From Rathayibacter agropyri (GTDB lineage: Bacteria; Actinomycetota; Actinomycetes; Actinomycetales; Microbacteriaceae), in assembly GCF_013249015.1 (NCBI RefSeq), contig NZ_JABRPL010000001.1, forward strand, positions 356,218-420,217: a DNA stretch of 64,000 nucleotides. Direction: 5' to 3'. The notes under the pieces are model-generated. The model did no database searches. It was not told the origin of the DNA and saw nothing but the letters and a program-made list of their open reading frames with translations. Position numbers and translations under genes: made by a program. Below are positions 29,551-39,937 of the stretch, in pieces. Within the stretch, counting starts at the first letter, position 1; each line of letters opens with the position of its first letter.

Positions 29551-30303
29551 CTACGCATGTTCCGAAGGGCCGCCCGCATCCTTGTGCTCCGCAACTCCGC
29601 GATACTCCGCCCGGACCGCGAGAACGGTGAGCACCAGCAGCGGTGCGTAGAGAGGAAGGCCGAGGACGAGCTTCCAGGTACCGAGCGCCGTCGTGTCCTC
29701 GGCAAGGAACAGCGGGTACTGCACTGCCAGGCGCAGGAGAAACAGTCCCGCCCAGGCGAGGGTCAGCACGGCGAAGAGGCGGCGCTTGCGTCGGTCGTTG
29801 CGCCAGGCGGTCCCGTCCCCCATCAGGTAGCCAGCAGCCACGCCGATCAGCGGCCAGCGCACGAGCACCGAGATCAGGAACACCAGTCCGTAGGCGAGGT
29901 TCGTGATCAGGCCGGGCACGAAATTGTCGACAGCGCGTCCGGTAAACAGCGCGAGGGCCGCCGACACCACCACTCCGAGTAGGCCGCCGACAGCCTGGAT
30001 GACGGGGGTGCGACCGAGGACGCGTGCGACGGTGAAGGCCAGTGCGAGCCCGACCGACGCGGCGAGCGAGAGCACGAGATCGGCCGTGATCGTATAGAGG
30101 AGGACGAAGGCGATGCCCGGAACGACGGCCTCGAGGATTCCGCGCACCCCGCCCATCGTGCGCAGCAACGCGCGGCCGTCGAAAGGCTCGCCCGTCGCAA
30201 CGACTCCGAGCCCAGAGCGGCGGGCCGCCTCGGCGATCGCCTCACTCACCTCGGGGCGCGCCGGCTCGGCGGGCTCCTCGCGCTCGGATCGGCCCGGCTC
30301 CAT
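29551..30303 (-). CDS. DUF3159 membrane protein
   Basis: 250 residues with an acidic N-terminal tail (about 45 residues) and five to six transmembrane segments. RWPLIGVAAGYLMGDGTAWRNDRRKRRLF is the conserved DUF3159 loop. Function is unknown. It follows the DUF3710 gene after five bases and forms the end of the dut operon, an order kept across actinobacteria. Confidence 0.88.
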   Translation of the reverse strand: MEPGRSEREEPAEPARPEVSEAIAEAARRSGLGVVATGEPFDGRALLRTMGGVRGILEAVVPGIAFVLLYTITADLVLSLAASVGLALAFTVARVLGRTPVIQAVGGLLGVVVSAALALFTGRAVDNFVPGLITNLAYGLVFLISVLVRWPLIGVAAGYLMGDGTAWRNDRRKRRLFAVLTLAWAGLFLLRLAVQYPLFLAEDTTALGTWKLVLGLPLYAPLLVLTVLAVRAEYRGVAEHKDAGGPSEHA

Positions 30304-30308
30304 GGGGA

Positions 30309-30932
30309 TCAGCTCGCGCTCTGCTGAGTCTGGCTGCCGGTGGGCACCTTGAGCGGGATGAGGTCGCGCGGGGGCATCGGGCCATTGCCTCGGACCACCA
30401 CGATGCTGCGGAAGAGCTCCTCCACAGCGGCGGCGGCCTGCTCATCGACCGCGCCCGCCCCTGCGATCACTCCGCGGAGGAACCAGCGGGGACCGTCGAC
30501 GCCGACGAAGCGCGCTACTCGCGTCTGACCGCCGGCGACCGGCAGTTCGGCGACCAGCTCGGGGCCGAACACGCCGTCGCGCTCCGTGATCGCGCCGCCC
30601 TGGCGGCCGATCTGCTCTCCGATCTGCCCGCGAATCTCGTGCCAGAGCCCAGACGATCGTGGCGCCGAGAAGGGCTGCACCTGCAGCGTCGAGCCCGCGT
30701 AATCCAGGCCCACGGCGATGACGCGCTTCGTGCCCTCCTCGACCTCGAGGCGGATGTGCATCCCCTCGCGCGGGAGCACCTTCACCCCGCCGAGGTCGAT
30801 GTACGGGCGAACCGGGTTCGCCTCGCGCTCGTCGAGGGGGCCCGCCTCCGCGCGGTCCTGCGGAGCGGACTTCTCGAAGTCCTGCTGGACCGGCTCGAGT
30901 GCCTCGTCGGCGGTGGGTTGGATGTCGCTCAT
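30309..30932 (-). CDS. DUF3710 family protein
   Basis: 207 residues of DUF3710, an actinobacterial cytosolic family of unknown role. The conserved core runs [21 protein letters not shown] to [20 protein letters not shown]. Its ATG overlaps the stop of dut (ATGA), and the DUF3159 gene follows after five bases, so these are coexpressed. Confidence 0.88.
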   Translation of the reverse strand: MSDIQPTADEALEPVQQDFEKSAPQDRAEAGPLDEREANPVRPYIDLGGVKVLPREGMHIRLEVEEGTKRVIAVGLDYAGSTLQVQPFSAPRSSGLWHEIRGQIGEQIGRQGGAITERDGVFGPELVAELPVAGGQTRVARFVGVDGPRWFLRGVIAGAGAVDEQAAAAVEELFRSIVVVRGNGPMPPRDLIPLKVPTGSQTQQSAS

Positions 30933-31402
30933 GCGCTCTCCTCGTGAGTTCTGGGATCTCGGGCGCCGACGGCGTATCCGGTGGATCCGAAACCGCCCGT
31001 GCCTCGGACCGATTCGGGAAGCTCGTCGATGGCAGTGAAGCGAGCCCGGACGATGGGGACGATCACGAGCTGCGCGATCCTGTCGCCCACCGAGACGCGG
31101 TAGCTCGCGCGGCTGTCGGTATTCAACAGTGCGACCCGGATCTCGCCGCGGTAGCCCGCGTCGATCGTGCCCGGGGCGTTGACGATGGTGACGCCGTGCA
31201 CGAAGGCCAACCCGCTGCGCGGGACGACGAGGCCGGCGTGCCCTTCTGGCAGAGCGATCGCGACACCGGTGCCGACGCTCGCCCGTTCACCCGGCGCGAG
31301 TTCGACGTCTTCACTCGAGTGCAGGTCGGCTCCGGCATCGCCCGGCAGAGCGTACGTGGGCGGCCGATTAGCGCGGATGGGGACGTCGACGGTTGCAAGC
31401 AC
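30929..31402 (-). CDS. dut: Deoxyuridine 5'-triphosphate nucleotidohydrolase (dUTPase)
   Basis: 157 residues of the trimeric dUTPase family. [28 protein letters not shown] holds motifs II and III with the catalytic Asp, and [10 protein letters not shown] is the C-terminal phosphate-binding motif V. It cleaves dUTP to dUMP and PPi, keeping uracil out of DNA. The family start ([11 protein letters not shown]) and the sequence TACCCT six bases before GTG 31402 favour a leaderless start here; a longer frame to 31420 exists. Confidence 0.95.
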   Translation of the reverse strand: MLATVDVPIRANRPPTYALPGDAGADLHSSEDVELAPGERASVGTGVAIALPEGHAGLVVPRSGLAFVHGVTIVNAPGTIDAGYRGEIRVALLNTDSRASYRVSVGDRIAQLVIVPIVRARFTAIDELPESVRGTGGFGSTGYAVGARDPRTHEESA

Positions 31403-31440
31403 GTGACGAGGGTAGACCAATCGTCTGGTGCAATAGGGTC

Positions 31441-31914
31441 ATGCCGTCCTACCGAGAGAGGCTGTGGCCTGCGCCGTGGCTCTTCGTCGCCACCGCCCTC
31501 GTCATTCCCGCCAGCATCCTGGTTTTCGCACCGATCGACCTCGTGGTCGGGGCGATCGTGGCGGTCGTGCTCTACTCCGGCTGCGTGCTCTCGCTGCTCG
31601 CCCTCTCGCCCACGATCGAGGTGGCGGAGGGAGAGCTGCGCGCCGGTCGCGCGCACATCCCGCTTGAGCTGGTGGGCGAGCCCAGTGCTCACACCGGTCG
31701 GCAGGCGTTCGCCGAACGCGGCCCCCGGCTCGACGCACGGGCCTACCTGGTCATCCGCGGCTGGGTGAAGGACGTGGTGCGGGTGCCGATCGAGGACCCG
31801 GAGGACCCGACGCCGTACTGGCTGCTCTCGAGTCGGCGCCCCAACGACATCGTCGCCGCGATCCGGGGATCACGGCGACGGAGCGGTCGTCCTTCAGGTT
31901 TGCCAGGCGCCTAG
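31441..31914 (+). CDS. DUF3093 membrane protein
   Basis: 157 residues with two N-terminal transmembrane helices (about residues 11-53) and a small cytosolic or extracytosolic domain containing GRAHIPLELVG and RAYLVIRGWVKDVVRVPI typical of DUF3093. The function is unknown. It is divergent from dut with a 38-bp gap and convergent with the DUF4193 gene, overlapping its end by four bases. Confidence 0.86.
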   Translation: MPSYRERLWPAPWLFVATALVIPASILVFAPIDLVVGAIVAVVLYSGCVLSLLALSPTIEVAEGELRAGRAHIPLELVGEPSAHTGRQAFAERGPRLDARAYLVIRGWVKDVVRVPIEDPEDPTPYWLLSSRRPNDIVAAIRGSRRRSGRPSGLPGA

Positions 31915-32204
31915 GCGGCGCACTCCAGGCAAATCGGTCCGAGCTTCTCCTCGTGGTCGATCTGCGAGCGGTGCTTCACGAGGAAGCAGCTCACGCACGT
32001 GAACTCGTCCGCCTGGGGCGGAAGGACCACGACGTCCAGATCGAGGTCGGACAGATCGGCGCCGGGCAGTTCGAATCCGCCAGGGTTGTCGGCGTCATCG
32101 ACGTCGACGACTCCGGACATCTTGTCGGGGACTCGCTCCTTCAGGGCCTCGATCGACTCGGAGTCGTCATCGGTCTTGCGGGGGGCGTCGTAGTCCGTAG
32201 CCAT
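31911..32204 (-). CDS. DUF4193 small zinc-ribbon-like protein
   Basis: 97 residues starting MATDYDAPRKTD, the usual family start; an ATG two codons earlier (32210) is the alternative. An acidic middle is followed by EFTCVSCFLVKHRSQ and GPICLECAA, a CxxC...CxxC pair that probably binds zinc. DUF4193 is universal in actinobacteria beside dut and sigA and its role is unknown. Confidence 0.88.
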   Translation of the reverse strand: MATDYDAPRKTDDDSESIEALKERVPDKMSGVVDVDDADNPGGFELPGADLSDLDLDVVVLPPQADEFTCVSCFLVKHRSQIDHEEKLGPICLECAA

Positions 32205-32416
32205 TCCCATCCACTTCTTATTTAGCTGTTCAACAAATCGGCGGGGTCAGTGTGCATCACGATTGATCAATTCGCAAACTACGTCGTGCGGCTCTTGACA
32301 CCATCCACTCCGCTTCCTCCCCCACCAACTTTCGACCCGCCCGGGGTATTCCCGGCCGATCGCAGCGGGGCGTGGCATCCTTGGCCCGTCCGCGTCCAGA
32401 AGAGAGGTCTCCCACG

Positions 32417-33508
32417 ATGATGGAACTGAAGGTGATCGGCGTCGAGGGCGGATCTCTGGTCCTCGTGTCGGAGGGTGGCGAGCGGTTCTCCGTCCGCATC
32501 GACGAGACGCTGCAGAGCCAGCTTCGGCCCCGCGTCCACTCTCTCCCGCCACGGGAGAAGCGTGTGTCGCCGCGCGAGATCCAGGCCCATATTCGTTCGG
32601 GGCTCTCGGCTGACGAGGTCGCCGAACTCACGGGCGCCGACCTCGACTACGTTCAGCGTTTCGAGGGGCCGGTGACCGCCGAACGCGAGCACGTCGTCGC
32701 CTCCGCCCTCGCGGTCCGCGTGTACACGAGCACCGATCCTGACCCCCTCGAAGAGGGGACCCCGTTCGGGGACGTCATCCGCGAGCGCCTCGTCGCCCTC
32801 GGCGCCGAGGGCGAGCAGTGGTCGAGTTGGAAGGAGGAGGAAGGCTGGATCGTGAAGCTCCTCTTCCGTTCGGACGAGATCGACCACGACGCCCGCTGGC
32901 GCTTCGACCCGCGCAAGGCACTCCTCTCGCCCCTGACCGCCGAGGCGGTCACCCTCTCGCAGCAGGGCGAGATCCGGCCGACGTTGATCCCGCGCCTGCG
33001 CGCCGTGGTCCCCGCCGCGGTCGACGAGTTGGCGACCCGCTTCGACCCCGATTCCAGCGCCCCGCAGTCGGCGACGCGGTCGTCGCGAGCCGATCACCCC
33101 ACTGCGGGTCGCCCGGCCGCGATGCCGCATGCGCGTCCCGCCGCCGTCCGCCCCTCCGACACGGAGCCGCAGCCGGCCCTGGCCGAGACCCCTCGTCCGA
33201 TCTCGACGCTCCCCCGCCCCGTCACGAGCACCACGGAGCAACGCGAGCGGAATCTGAACGACACCGCCGATCTGCTCGACGCCCTGCGCCGCCGCCGCGG
33301 TGAGCGCGATCACGCCTCCTCCCTGCGTGTCCGCGAGGAGCCCGAGCACGACGCCGAGGTGCCCGTCGTGGAGAAGGCGCCGGAGCTGCCGCGCGCCACT
33401 CCGCCGGCGCCCGAGCAGCCGACGGCCGCGCGCGGGAGCGTGCGACGGGGCCGAGCATCGATGCCGAGCTGGGACGATATCGTCTTCGGGGCGCGCAGCG
33501 ACGACTGA
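32417..33508 (+). CDS. sepH: Septation protein SepH
   Basis: 363 residues. The N-terminal DUF3071 domain (MELKVIGVEGGSLVLVSEGGERFSVRID, through the helix-turn-helix-like SADEVAELTGADLDYVQRFEGPV) spans about 170 residues; the rest is a Pro/Arg-rich disordered tail. SepH binds FtsZ and promotes Z-ring assembly in Streptomyces and mycobacteria. Two adjacent ATGs exist; the first follows AGAGAGG. The 200-bp region upstream shows no gene. Confidence 0.9.
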   Translation: MMELKVIGVEGGSLVLVSEGGERFSVRIDETLQSQLRPRVHSLPPREKRVSPREIQAHIRSGLSADEVAELTGADLDYVQRFEGPVTAEREHVVASALAVRVYTSTDPDPLEEGTPFGDVIRERLVALGAEGEQWSSWKEEEGWIVKLLFRSDEIDHDARWRFDPRKALLSPLTAEAVTLSQQGEIRPTLIPRLRAVVPAAVDELATRFDPDSSAPQSATRSSRADHPTAGRPAAMPHARPAAVRPSDTEPQPALAETPRPISTLPRPVTSTTEQRERNLNDTADLLDALRRRRGERDHASSLRVREEPEHDAEVPVVEKAPELPRATPPAPEQPTAARGSVRRGRASMPSWDDIVFGARSDD

Positions 33509-33538
33509 CGTGGTCGTTCTTCGCGGGACGGTCCCGGC

Positions 33539-34666
33539 TCAGCTCGTCGCGAGCGCCCCGAAGCAGAGCAGGGGGACCTGGGTCTCCTCGGGCGTGAGCG
33601 AGCCGTGCTGGCCGATCATCGAACGACCGGAGGAGTCGCTGGCCGCGTAGTAGGCAATCGCCTTGCGAGCGGCGACGAACACATCACCCATCCGCTCGGC
33701 CGCCGCCGGACCGACCTCGCCGAACCAGCCACTCGCCGCGATGTGTGACCGGGTGCCAATCCAGGCCCGCTCGCCCTCGGCCTCGGCCCAGCGTCCCGCG
33801 ACCTCGTCGGCGTCGACGCCCGCCTCGAGGTGCAACTGGAGGCAACGCGGCTCCCCGCCGAGGTGGCGGACACCGTCGAGCAGCGGGCGCTCGAGAAGGA
33901 CGTGCGACGAGGCAGGCACATCGATCACCCCGTGATCGGCCGTGACCGCAAGCCCCTCGCGGCCTCGGAGGAGGCGAGTGGCGGTCTCGAGTTCGCCGTC
34001 GAGCTGCTCGAGCGCCGCGGTCCACTCCGGCGATTCCCAGCCGCGTGCGTGTGCGACCTGGTCGAGTTCGGGGACGTAGAGGTAGACGAGGTGCCGGCCG
34101 CCCTGGTCGAAGAGCGCTCGCGCCGCGGCGAAGCGCTCGGCGATGGTGCCGGCCGAGTGGTACTCCGCACCGCGGAGGATGGCCCGGGTGAGACCCGAGC
34201 GGGCATAGCGCGGGTGGCCGATCACAGCGGTACGAATGCCCTCGGCGACTGCTCGCTCGAACACGGTCGGGCGCGGCTGCCACTGCTCGGGAACCATGCG
34301 GTCGTCCCAGCCAGAGAGCTGGTTCACGAGGCGGTCCGAGGCGCGGTCAAGCACGCGATAGCCCACCATCCCGTGTTCCCCCGGCCGCAGCCCGGTGGTG
34401 AGGCTGGCGAGGGCGGATGCCGTGGTGGTCGGGAATCCCGAGACCATCGTGCTGGCGCGATTCAGCGCGGGCGCGAGTACCCGCGAGTGCCCGGAGCGCT
34501 GTCGGAGGTTCGCCGCACCGAGGCCGTCCACGAGGACCAGCAGGATCCGCTCGACGTGAGGAGACCCCAAGAGCCCGGGGCGGCCGAGGAGCGCGTCGAG
34601 CGCTCCCGGCAGGACATCGGCGAGGCACCGCCGCCCGGCAGGGGCGGACGGTATCATGTGGGTCAT
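33539..34666 (-). CDS. Alkaline phosphatase family protein (type I phosphodiesterase)
   Basis: 375 residues of the nucleotide pyrophosphatase/phosphodiesterase fold. ILLVLVDGLG supplies the first metal Asp, FPTTTASALASLTTGL the Thr nucleophile, YVPELDQVAHARGW a metal Asp/His and TADHGVIDVP the Asp-His pair. No signal peptide is seen, though many homologues are membrane-linked. It hydrolyses phosphodiesters or nucleotide pyrophosphates of unknown identity. An upstream open extension of 69 residues has no family similarity, so the start at MTHMIP is used. Confidence 0.88.
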   Translation of the reverse strand: MTHMIPSAPAGRRCLADVLPGALDALLGRPGLLGSPHVERILLVLVDGLGAANLRQRSGHSRVLAPALNRASTMVSGFPTTTASALASLTTGLRPGEHGMVGYRVLDRASDRLVNQLSGWDDRMVPEQWQPRPTVFERAVAEGIRTAVIGHPRYARSGLTRAILRGAEYHSAGTIAERFAAARALFDQGGRHLVYLYVPELDQVAHARGWESPEWTAALEQLDGELETATRLLRGREGLAVTADHGVIDVPASSHVLLERPLLDGVRHLGGEPRCLQLHLEAGVDADEVAGRWAEAEGERAWIGTRSHIAASGWFGEVGPAAAERMGDVFVAARKAIAYYAASDSSGRSMIGQHGSLTPEETQVPLLCFGALATS

Positions 34667-34871
34667 CGCGCCCAGTTTCGCACAGCGTCGCCGTCCCCGC
34701 CGGGCCGACGCTGCGGAATGGACGGGCAGGACTGCGCGCCCGGACCGGCACAGTGCCGCCTCCCCACCGGTACCTCGATCCTCCGTCCCGCTTGTCGCCC
34801 GTGGCTCCCTCTCGGGAGTCGTCCGTTCGCCAGGCGCTCCCCGCCGTCCGCGCCCGCCACCGAAGTGAGTC

Positions 34872-37340
34872 ATGAACGCAGCAGCCCCCTCCTCCGGATC
34901 CTCGCTGACCGAGCGAATCGAGGACGTCGACGTTTCGGCCGAGATGGAAGGCTCGTTCCTCGAGTACGCGTACTCGGTTATCTACTCCCGAGCGCTGCCC
35001 GATGCCCGCGACGGCCTGAAGCCGGTGCAGCGCCGCATCCTCTACATGATGAGCGAGATGGGCCTGCGTCCCGATCACGGCCATGTGAAGTCGGCGAGGG
35101 TGGTCGGCGAGGTGATGGGCAAGCTGCACCCGCACGGCGACGCGTCGATCTACGACTCCCTCGTGCGGCTGGCGCAGCCGTTCACGATGCGGGTGGCGCT
35201 CGTCGATGGGCACGGCAACTTCGGCTCCCTGGACGACGGTCCCGCCGCGGCCCGATACACGGAGGCGCGGCTCGCCCCGGCAGCCACAGCGATGACCGAG
35301 CACCTCGGCGAGGACGTCGTCAACTTCGTGCCCAACTACGACAACTCCCACGACCAGCCCGAGGTGCTGCCGTCGGCCTTCCCCAACCTCCTCGTCAACG
35401 GCGCGAGCGGCATCGCCGTGGGCATGGCGACCAACATGGCGCCGCATAATCTGGTCGAGGTCATCGGAGCAGCGCGGCACCTCATCGCGCATCCCGACGC
35501 CTCCCTCGATGACCTGATGTCGTTCGTGCCCGGCCCCGACTTCCCCAGCGGCGGCACAATCGTCGGCCTCACAGGGATCCGCGATGCGTACGCGACCGGC
35601 CGGGGCAGCTTCAAGACCCGTGCGCGCGTCTCCGTCGAGAGCATCACTGCCCGCAAATCGGGCCTCGTCGTGACCGAGCTGCCCTACCTCGTCGGCGCCG
35701 AAAAGGTGATCGACAAAATCAAGGACGGTGTGCAGAACAAAAAGCTCAGCGGGATCTCAGACGTCACCGACCTCACGGATCGCGACAACGGCCTCCGGCT
35801 GGTCATCGGCATCAAGACCGGCTTCAGCCCGGAGGCGGTGCTTGAGCAGCTCTACCGCTACACGCCGCTCGAAGACGCCTTCGCGATCAACAACGTCGCG
35901 CTGGTCGACGGCGGCCCCCGCACGCTCGGCCTGAAAGAGCTCCTGCAGGTCTACATCGGCCACCGCGTACAGGTCGTCACCCGCCGCTCCCGCTACCGGC
36001 TGCGCAAGCGCCAGGAGCGCCTGCACCTCGTGGAGGGCCTGCTCATCGCGATCCTCGACATCGACGAGGTCATCCAACTCATCCGCACCAGCGACGACAC
36101 GGCCGCCGCACGCGCCCGGCTCATCGAGGTCTTCGAGCTCAGCACGCTGCAGGCCGACTACATCCTCGAGCTGCAGTTGCGCCGCCTGACCAAGTTCTCG
36201 CGCATCGAGCTCGAGGCCGAACGCGACACCCTGCTGGCCGAGATCGCCGAGCTGGAGGCGCTACTCGCCAGCCGCGCGCGGATTGATGAACTCGTGTCGG
36301 ACGAGCTCGACGAAGTCGCCCAGCGCCTGGGCACCCCTCGTCGCACCCTCCTGACAGAGGCGCGCCCCTCGATTGCCACCACGGGGCGCAAGGCGGCAGC
36401 CGTGCTCGAGATCGCCGACGTGCCGTGCCGCGTCCTGCTCAGCACCACCGGCCGGATGGTGCGCGTCGACCGTGACCCGGAGGCGGCTCCGCACCCCGAA
36501 CGCGCCACCCGCCGCTCGAAACACGATGCCATCCTCAGCGTGCTCGACACGACGACACGCACGGAGATCGGCGCGGTGACAACTGCCGGGCGCCTCCTGC
36601 GATTCTCCCCCGTCGACGTTCCGGCTGTGCCTTCCTCCTCGGTGCAGCTGGGGGCGGGCGTGCGCATGGCCGAGTACCTCCCGCATCTGGCGAAGAACGA
36701 GCGCGTGCTGTCGCTCGTTGCTCTCGATGACCCGCGGCCCATCGCGCTCGGGACACTGCAGGGCGTCGTCAAGCGCGTTGCCCCCGGCGAGCTGCCCAAC
36801 CGGCCCGATAGTGAGTTGATCGCCCTGAAGCCGAAGGATGCCGTGGTCGGCGCAGCCGGGTCGACCGACGACGACGAACTCGTGTTCATCACCGGCGAGG
36901 CGCAACTCCTGCGATTCAGCGCCTCCGCTGTCCGGCCCCAGGGTCGCACCGCGGCGGGCATGGCCGGAGTGAAGCTCGGCGAGACCGACGGCGTCGTGCA
37001 CTTCGGAGTGGTCACGGCGCAGGACCGCGAGAACGCTGTCGTCGCGACCGTCGCCGTCGACAGCTGGGCACTGACAGGCACCGACACCGGTAGCGCCAAG
37101 GTGACGCCCTTCTCCGAGTTCCCGGCCAAGGGGCGGGCGACCGGCGGAGTCCGCGCACAGCGCTTCCTCCGTGGGGAGACGGCTCTCGGGGTCGCGTGGG
37201 TCGGTCCCGGCCCGGCTCACGCCCTCGAGGCCGACGGCTCGGTCGCATCGCTCCCCGATTCGGGGATGAAGCGCGACGGATCCGGGGTCGCCCTCGCCGC
37301 ACCGATCGCGTCTATCGGAGCAGCACCTGAGCTGTTCTGA
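34872..37340 (+). CDS. parC: DNA topoisomerase IV subunit A
   Basis: 822 residues of the GyrA/ParC family. The winged-helix domain carries the catalytic Tyr in [14 protein letters not shown] (AARYTE), the quinolone-resistance region precedes it ([19 protein letters not shown]), a coiled-coil follows, and a C-terminal beta-pinwheel closes it. It decatenates and relaxes DNA together with ParE. The convergent parE gene and the pinwheel lacking a clear GyrA-box support ParC over GyrA. Confidence 0.93.
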   Translation: MNAAAPSSGSSLTERIEDVDVSAEMEGSFLEYAYSVIYSRALPDARDGLKPVQRRILYMMSEMGLRPDHGHVKSARVVGEVMGKLHPHGDASIYDSLVRLAQPFTMRVALVDGHGNFGSLDDGPAAARYTEARLAPAATAMTEHLGEDVVNFVPNYDNSHDQPEVLPSAFPNLLVNGASGIAVGMATNMAPHNLVEVIGAARHLIAHPDASLDDLMSFVPGPDFPSGGTIVGLTGIRDAYATGRGSFKTRARVSVESITARKSGLVVTELPYLVGAEKVIDKIKDGVQNKKLSGISDVTDLTDRDNGLRLVIGIKTGFSPEAVLEQLYRYTPLEDAFAINNVALVDGGPRTLGLKELLQVYIGHRVQVVTRRSRYRLRKRQERLHLVEGLLIAILDIDEVIQLIRTSDDTAAARARLIEVFELSTLQADYILELQLRRLTKFSRIELEAERDTLLAEIAELEALLASRARIDELVSDELDEVAQRLGTPRRTLLTEARPSIATTGRKAAAVLEIADVPCRVLLSTTGRMVRVDRDPEAAPHPERATRRSKHDAILSVLDTTTRTEIGAVTTAGRLLRFSPVDVPAVPSSSVQLGAGVRMAEYLPHLAKNERVLSLVALDDPRPIALGTLQGVVKRVAPGELPNRPDSELIALKPKDAVVGAAGSTDDDELVFITGEAQLLRFSASAVRPQGRTAAGMAGVKLGETDGVVHFGVVTAQDRENAVVATVAVDSWALTGTDTGSAKVTPFSEFPAKGRATGGVRAQRFLRGETALGVAWVGPGPAHALEADGSVASLPDSGMKRDGSGVALAAPIASIGAAPELF

Positions 37341-37376
37341 GCGCTCGCGCCGCTTTGAGCGCTCGCGCCACCGACC

Positions 37377-39458
37377 TCAGACGTCGATGCGATCCCGCGA
37401 GAGCGACTCCGAACCGCGCACGATGAACTCCTTGCGTGGGGCGACGTCATTGCCCATCAGCAGCTCGAAAACGCGTCCCGCATTCTCGGCATCGGCCACG
37501 CGGACTCGGCGGAGCGTGCGGCGGGCGCGGTCCATTGTGGTCGTCGCCAACTGGTCCGCATCCATTTCACCCAGGCCCTTGTAGCGCTGGATCGGGTCCT
37601 GGTAGCGCCGGCCCGCCTTGCCCAGCGCGGCGAGGACGCTTTGCAGCTCCTTCTCGGAGTACGTGTAGATCGTCTCGTTCGGCTTCTTACCGGCGTTCAT
37701 GACGACGAGCCTGTGCAGTGGCGGCACGGCCGCGAAGACCCGGCCCGCCTCCACGAGCGGGCGCATGTAGCGGAAGAACAGAGTGAGCAGCAGGGTGCGG
37801 ATGTGCGCACCATCGACGTCGGCGTCGCTCATCAAAATGATCTTCCCGTAGCGGGCCGCCGGAAGATCGAACGAGCGGCCGGATCCCGCGCCGATCACCT
37901 GGATCATCGATGCGCACTCCGCGTTCGAGAGCATGTCGGCGATGCTGGCCTTCTGAGTGTTGAGGATTTTGCCGCGAATAGGCAGCAGCGCCTGATATTC
38001 GCTGTTGCGGGCGAGCTTCGCGGTGCCGAGAGCGGAATCGCCCTCGACGATGAAGAGTTCGCTGTTCTCGACGTCGTTGCTGCGGCAGTCCACGAGCTTG
38101 GCCGGTAGCGAGGACGATTCCAGTGCGTTCTTGCGGCGCTGCGTCTCCTTGTGCGCGCGGGCCGAGATGCGCGACTTCATCTCGGCGACGACCTTCTCGA
38201 GCAGCTGCGACATCTGCGCCTTGTCCTCTCGGCGGGTCGAGGAGAAGACTGCGCCCAGCGTCGAGGCGAGTGTGCTCGCGACGATCGCGCGCACCGCCGG
38301 CGTTCCGAGAACCTCCTTGGTCTGGCCCTCGAACTGCGGCTCGGGGAGACGCACGGTCAGCACCGCGGTGAGGCCTGCGAGCACGTCGTCCTTCTCGAGC
38401 TTGTCCGAGCCGACCTTGAGGCGCCGGGCGTTCGCCTCCACCTGCGAGCGGAGCAGCTTGAGCAGGCCCTGCTCGAACCCGGTCTGGTGCGTCCCGCCCT
38501 TGGGCGTCGAGATGATGTTGACGAAGCTGCGTAGGACGGTCTCGTAGCCGGTCCCCCAGCGCAGGGCGATGTCGACCTCACAGGTGCGTTCGACCTCGGT
38601 GGGCACCATCGCACCACCGGGGGTGAGCACGGGGACGGTCTCGGTGAAGGTACCCGAGCCGGTCAAGCGCAGGACGTCGGTCACCGGCGCGTCGGGGGCG
38701 AGGAACTCGACGAACTCCGAAATGCCGCCGTCGTAACGGAACATCTCGGCGCGGCGCTCCTGCGCCCGGTCGTCCACGATGTCGATAGTGAGCCCGGGGA
38801 CGAGGAACGCCGTCTGGCGCGCTCGAGTGACGAGGTCGTCCGACTGGAACGTCGCGCCCTTCGTGAAGATCTGGCGGTCGGCCCAGTAGCGCACGCGGGT
38901 GCCAGTGACTCCCTTGGCGACTTTTCCGATGACCGTGAGCTCGGAGCCGTTCTCGAACGGCGTGAACGGCGCGTCCGGAGTCGGCTCGCCGGCATCGGCG
39001 AAGCGCCCCGGTTCGCCGCGGTGGAAGGACATCCGGTACGTCCGGCCGTTGCGATCGACTTCGACGTCGAGCCGCTCTGACAGAGCGTTAACCACCGAGG
39101 CGCCGACGCCGTGCAGCCCGCCGGACGCGGCGTAGGAGCCGGAGCCGAACTTTCCGCCTGCGTGCAGCTTCGTGAAGACGACCTCGACCCCGGAGAGCCC
39201 GGTCTTGGGCTCACTATCGACGGGAATTCCGCGGGCACGGTCGCGGACTTCGACGCTCCCGTCGGCGTGCAGCAGCACGCTGATCTCGTTGCCGTGCCCC
39301 GCAAGGGCCTCATCGACGGAGTTGTCGATCACCTCCCACAGGCAGTGCATCAGTCCGCGCGAATCGGTCGAGCCGATGTACATACCCGGCCGCTTCCGGA
39401 CCGCCTCGAGACCCTCGAGGACGGAGAGGTGCCGGGCGTTGTAGTCGGTGGAGGCCAT
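37377..39458 (-). CDS. parE: DNA topoisomerase IV subunit B
   Basis: 693 residues. The GHKL ATPase domain shows VIDNSVDEALAGHGN (Asn for Mg), ASGGLHGVGASVVNALS and the transducer region. The TOPRIM domain shows LFIVEGDSALGTAKLARN and LMSDADVDGAHIRTLLLT. It hydrolyses ATP to drive strand passage with ParC. It converges on parC with a 36-bp gap that contains two 13-base copies of GAGCGCTCGCGCC. Confidence 0.94.
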   Translation of the reverse strand: MASTDYNARHLSVLEGLEAVRKRPGMYIGSTDSRGLMHCLWEVIDNSVDEALAGHGNEISVLLHADGSVEVRDRARGIPVDSEPKTGLSGVEVVFTKLHAGGKFGSGSYAASGGLHGVGASVVNALSERLDVEVDRNGRTYRMSFHRGEPGRFADAGEPTPDAPFTPFENGSELTVIGKVAKGVTGTRVRYWADRQIFTKGATFQSDDLVTRARQTAFLVPGLTIDIVDDRAQERRAEMFRYDGGISEFVEFLAPDAPVTDVLRLTGSGTFTETVPVLTPGGAMVPTEVERTCEVDIALRWGTGYETVLRSFVNIISTPKGGTHQTGFEQGLLKLLRSQVEANARRLKVGSDKLEKDDVLAGLTAVLTVRLPEPQFEGQTKEVLGTPAVRAIVASTLASTLGAVFSSTRREDKAQMSQLLEKVVAEMKSRISARAHKETQRRKNALESSSLPAKLVDCRSNDVENSELFIVEGDSALGTAKLARNSEYQALLPIRGKILNTQKASIADMLSNAECASMIQVIGAGSGRSFDLPAARYGKIILMSDADVDGAHIRTLLLTLFFRYMRPLVEAGRVFAAVPPLHRLVVMNAGKKPNETIYTYSEKELQSVLAALGKAGRRYQDPIQRYKGLGEMDADQLATTTMDRARRTLRRVRVADAENAGRVFELLMGNDVAPRKEFIVRGSESLSRDRIDV

Positions 39459-39647
39459 CCGTCGAGTCTACTTTCGGGCGGCCGCTACGCCCGCTGCGGC
39501 GCGTCCGAGGCACTCAGCACGTCGCTGCGCCGATCGACCCGCCTACGCGCAGAGCGAAATGCAGTCTGATCGACTCCGCCAGGAAACATCCGCATGCTTT
39601 GATGGACACTCAGCAGAGATCGAAGACCGAGCGCAGGAGGCCAAGTC

Positions 39648-39881
39648 ATGTCGACCACAGCAACCCAGAATGGCGTGGACGAACTCGCCGGTGCCCACCA
39701 GCTCTCCGGCGCCGACCGCTGCGACAGCTGCGGTGCGCAGGCATACATCCGAGTGGTGGTAAACAACGGAGAACTGCTGTTCTGCGCGCACCACGGTAAG
39801 AAGTACCAGGAAAAGCTCTCCAGCATCGCCCAGAGCTGGCATGACGAGTCCGCCCGGCTCTTCGAGGAGCAGCGCCCCTAG
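39648..39881 (+). CDS. Small CxxC protein of the DUF7455 type
   Basis: 77 residues. RCDSCGAQAYIRVVVNNGELLFCAHHGKKY contains CxxC and CxHH likely to bind zinc. CAGGAGGCC precedes the ATG. This small protein accompanies rpoD/sigA in many actinobacteria and its role is unknown; an RNA-polymerase link is only suggested by the location. Confidence 0.85.
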   Translation: MSTTATQNGVDELAGAHQLSGADRCDSCGAQAYIRVVVNNGELLFCAHHGKKYQEKLSSIAQSWHDESARLFEEQRP

Positions 39882-39937
39882 CGCTCCCCTAGACTCAGCC
39901 AGGCGAGCGAGCGTGTGCTCTACCGACCCACACCGAG

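Noticed and set aside
37339-37369. Two 13-base copies of GAGCGCTCGCGCC between parC and parE as a functional element
   Set aside because: The first copy overlaps the parC stop region, the copies are short and in direct orientation, and no partner structure was found.
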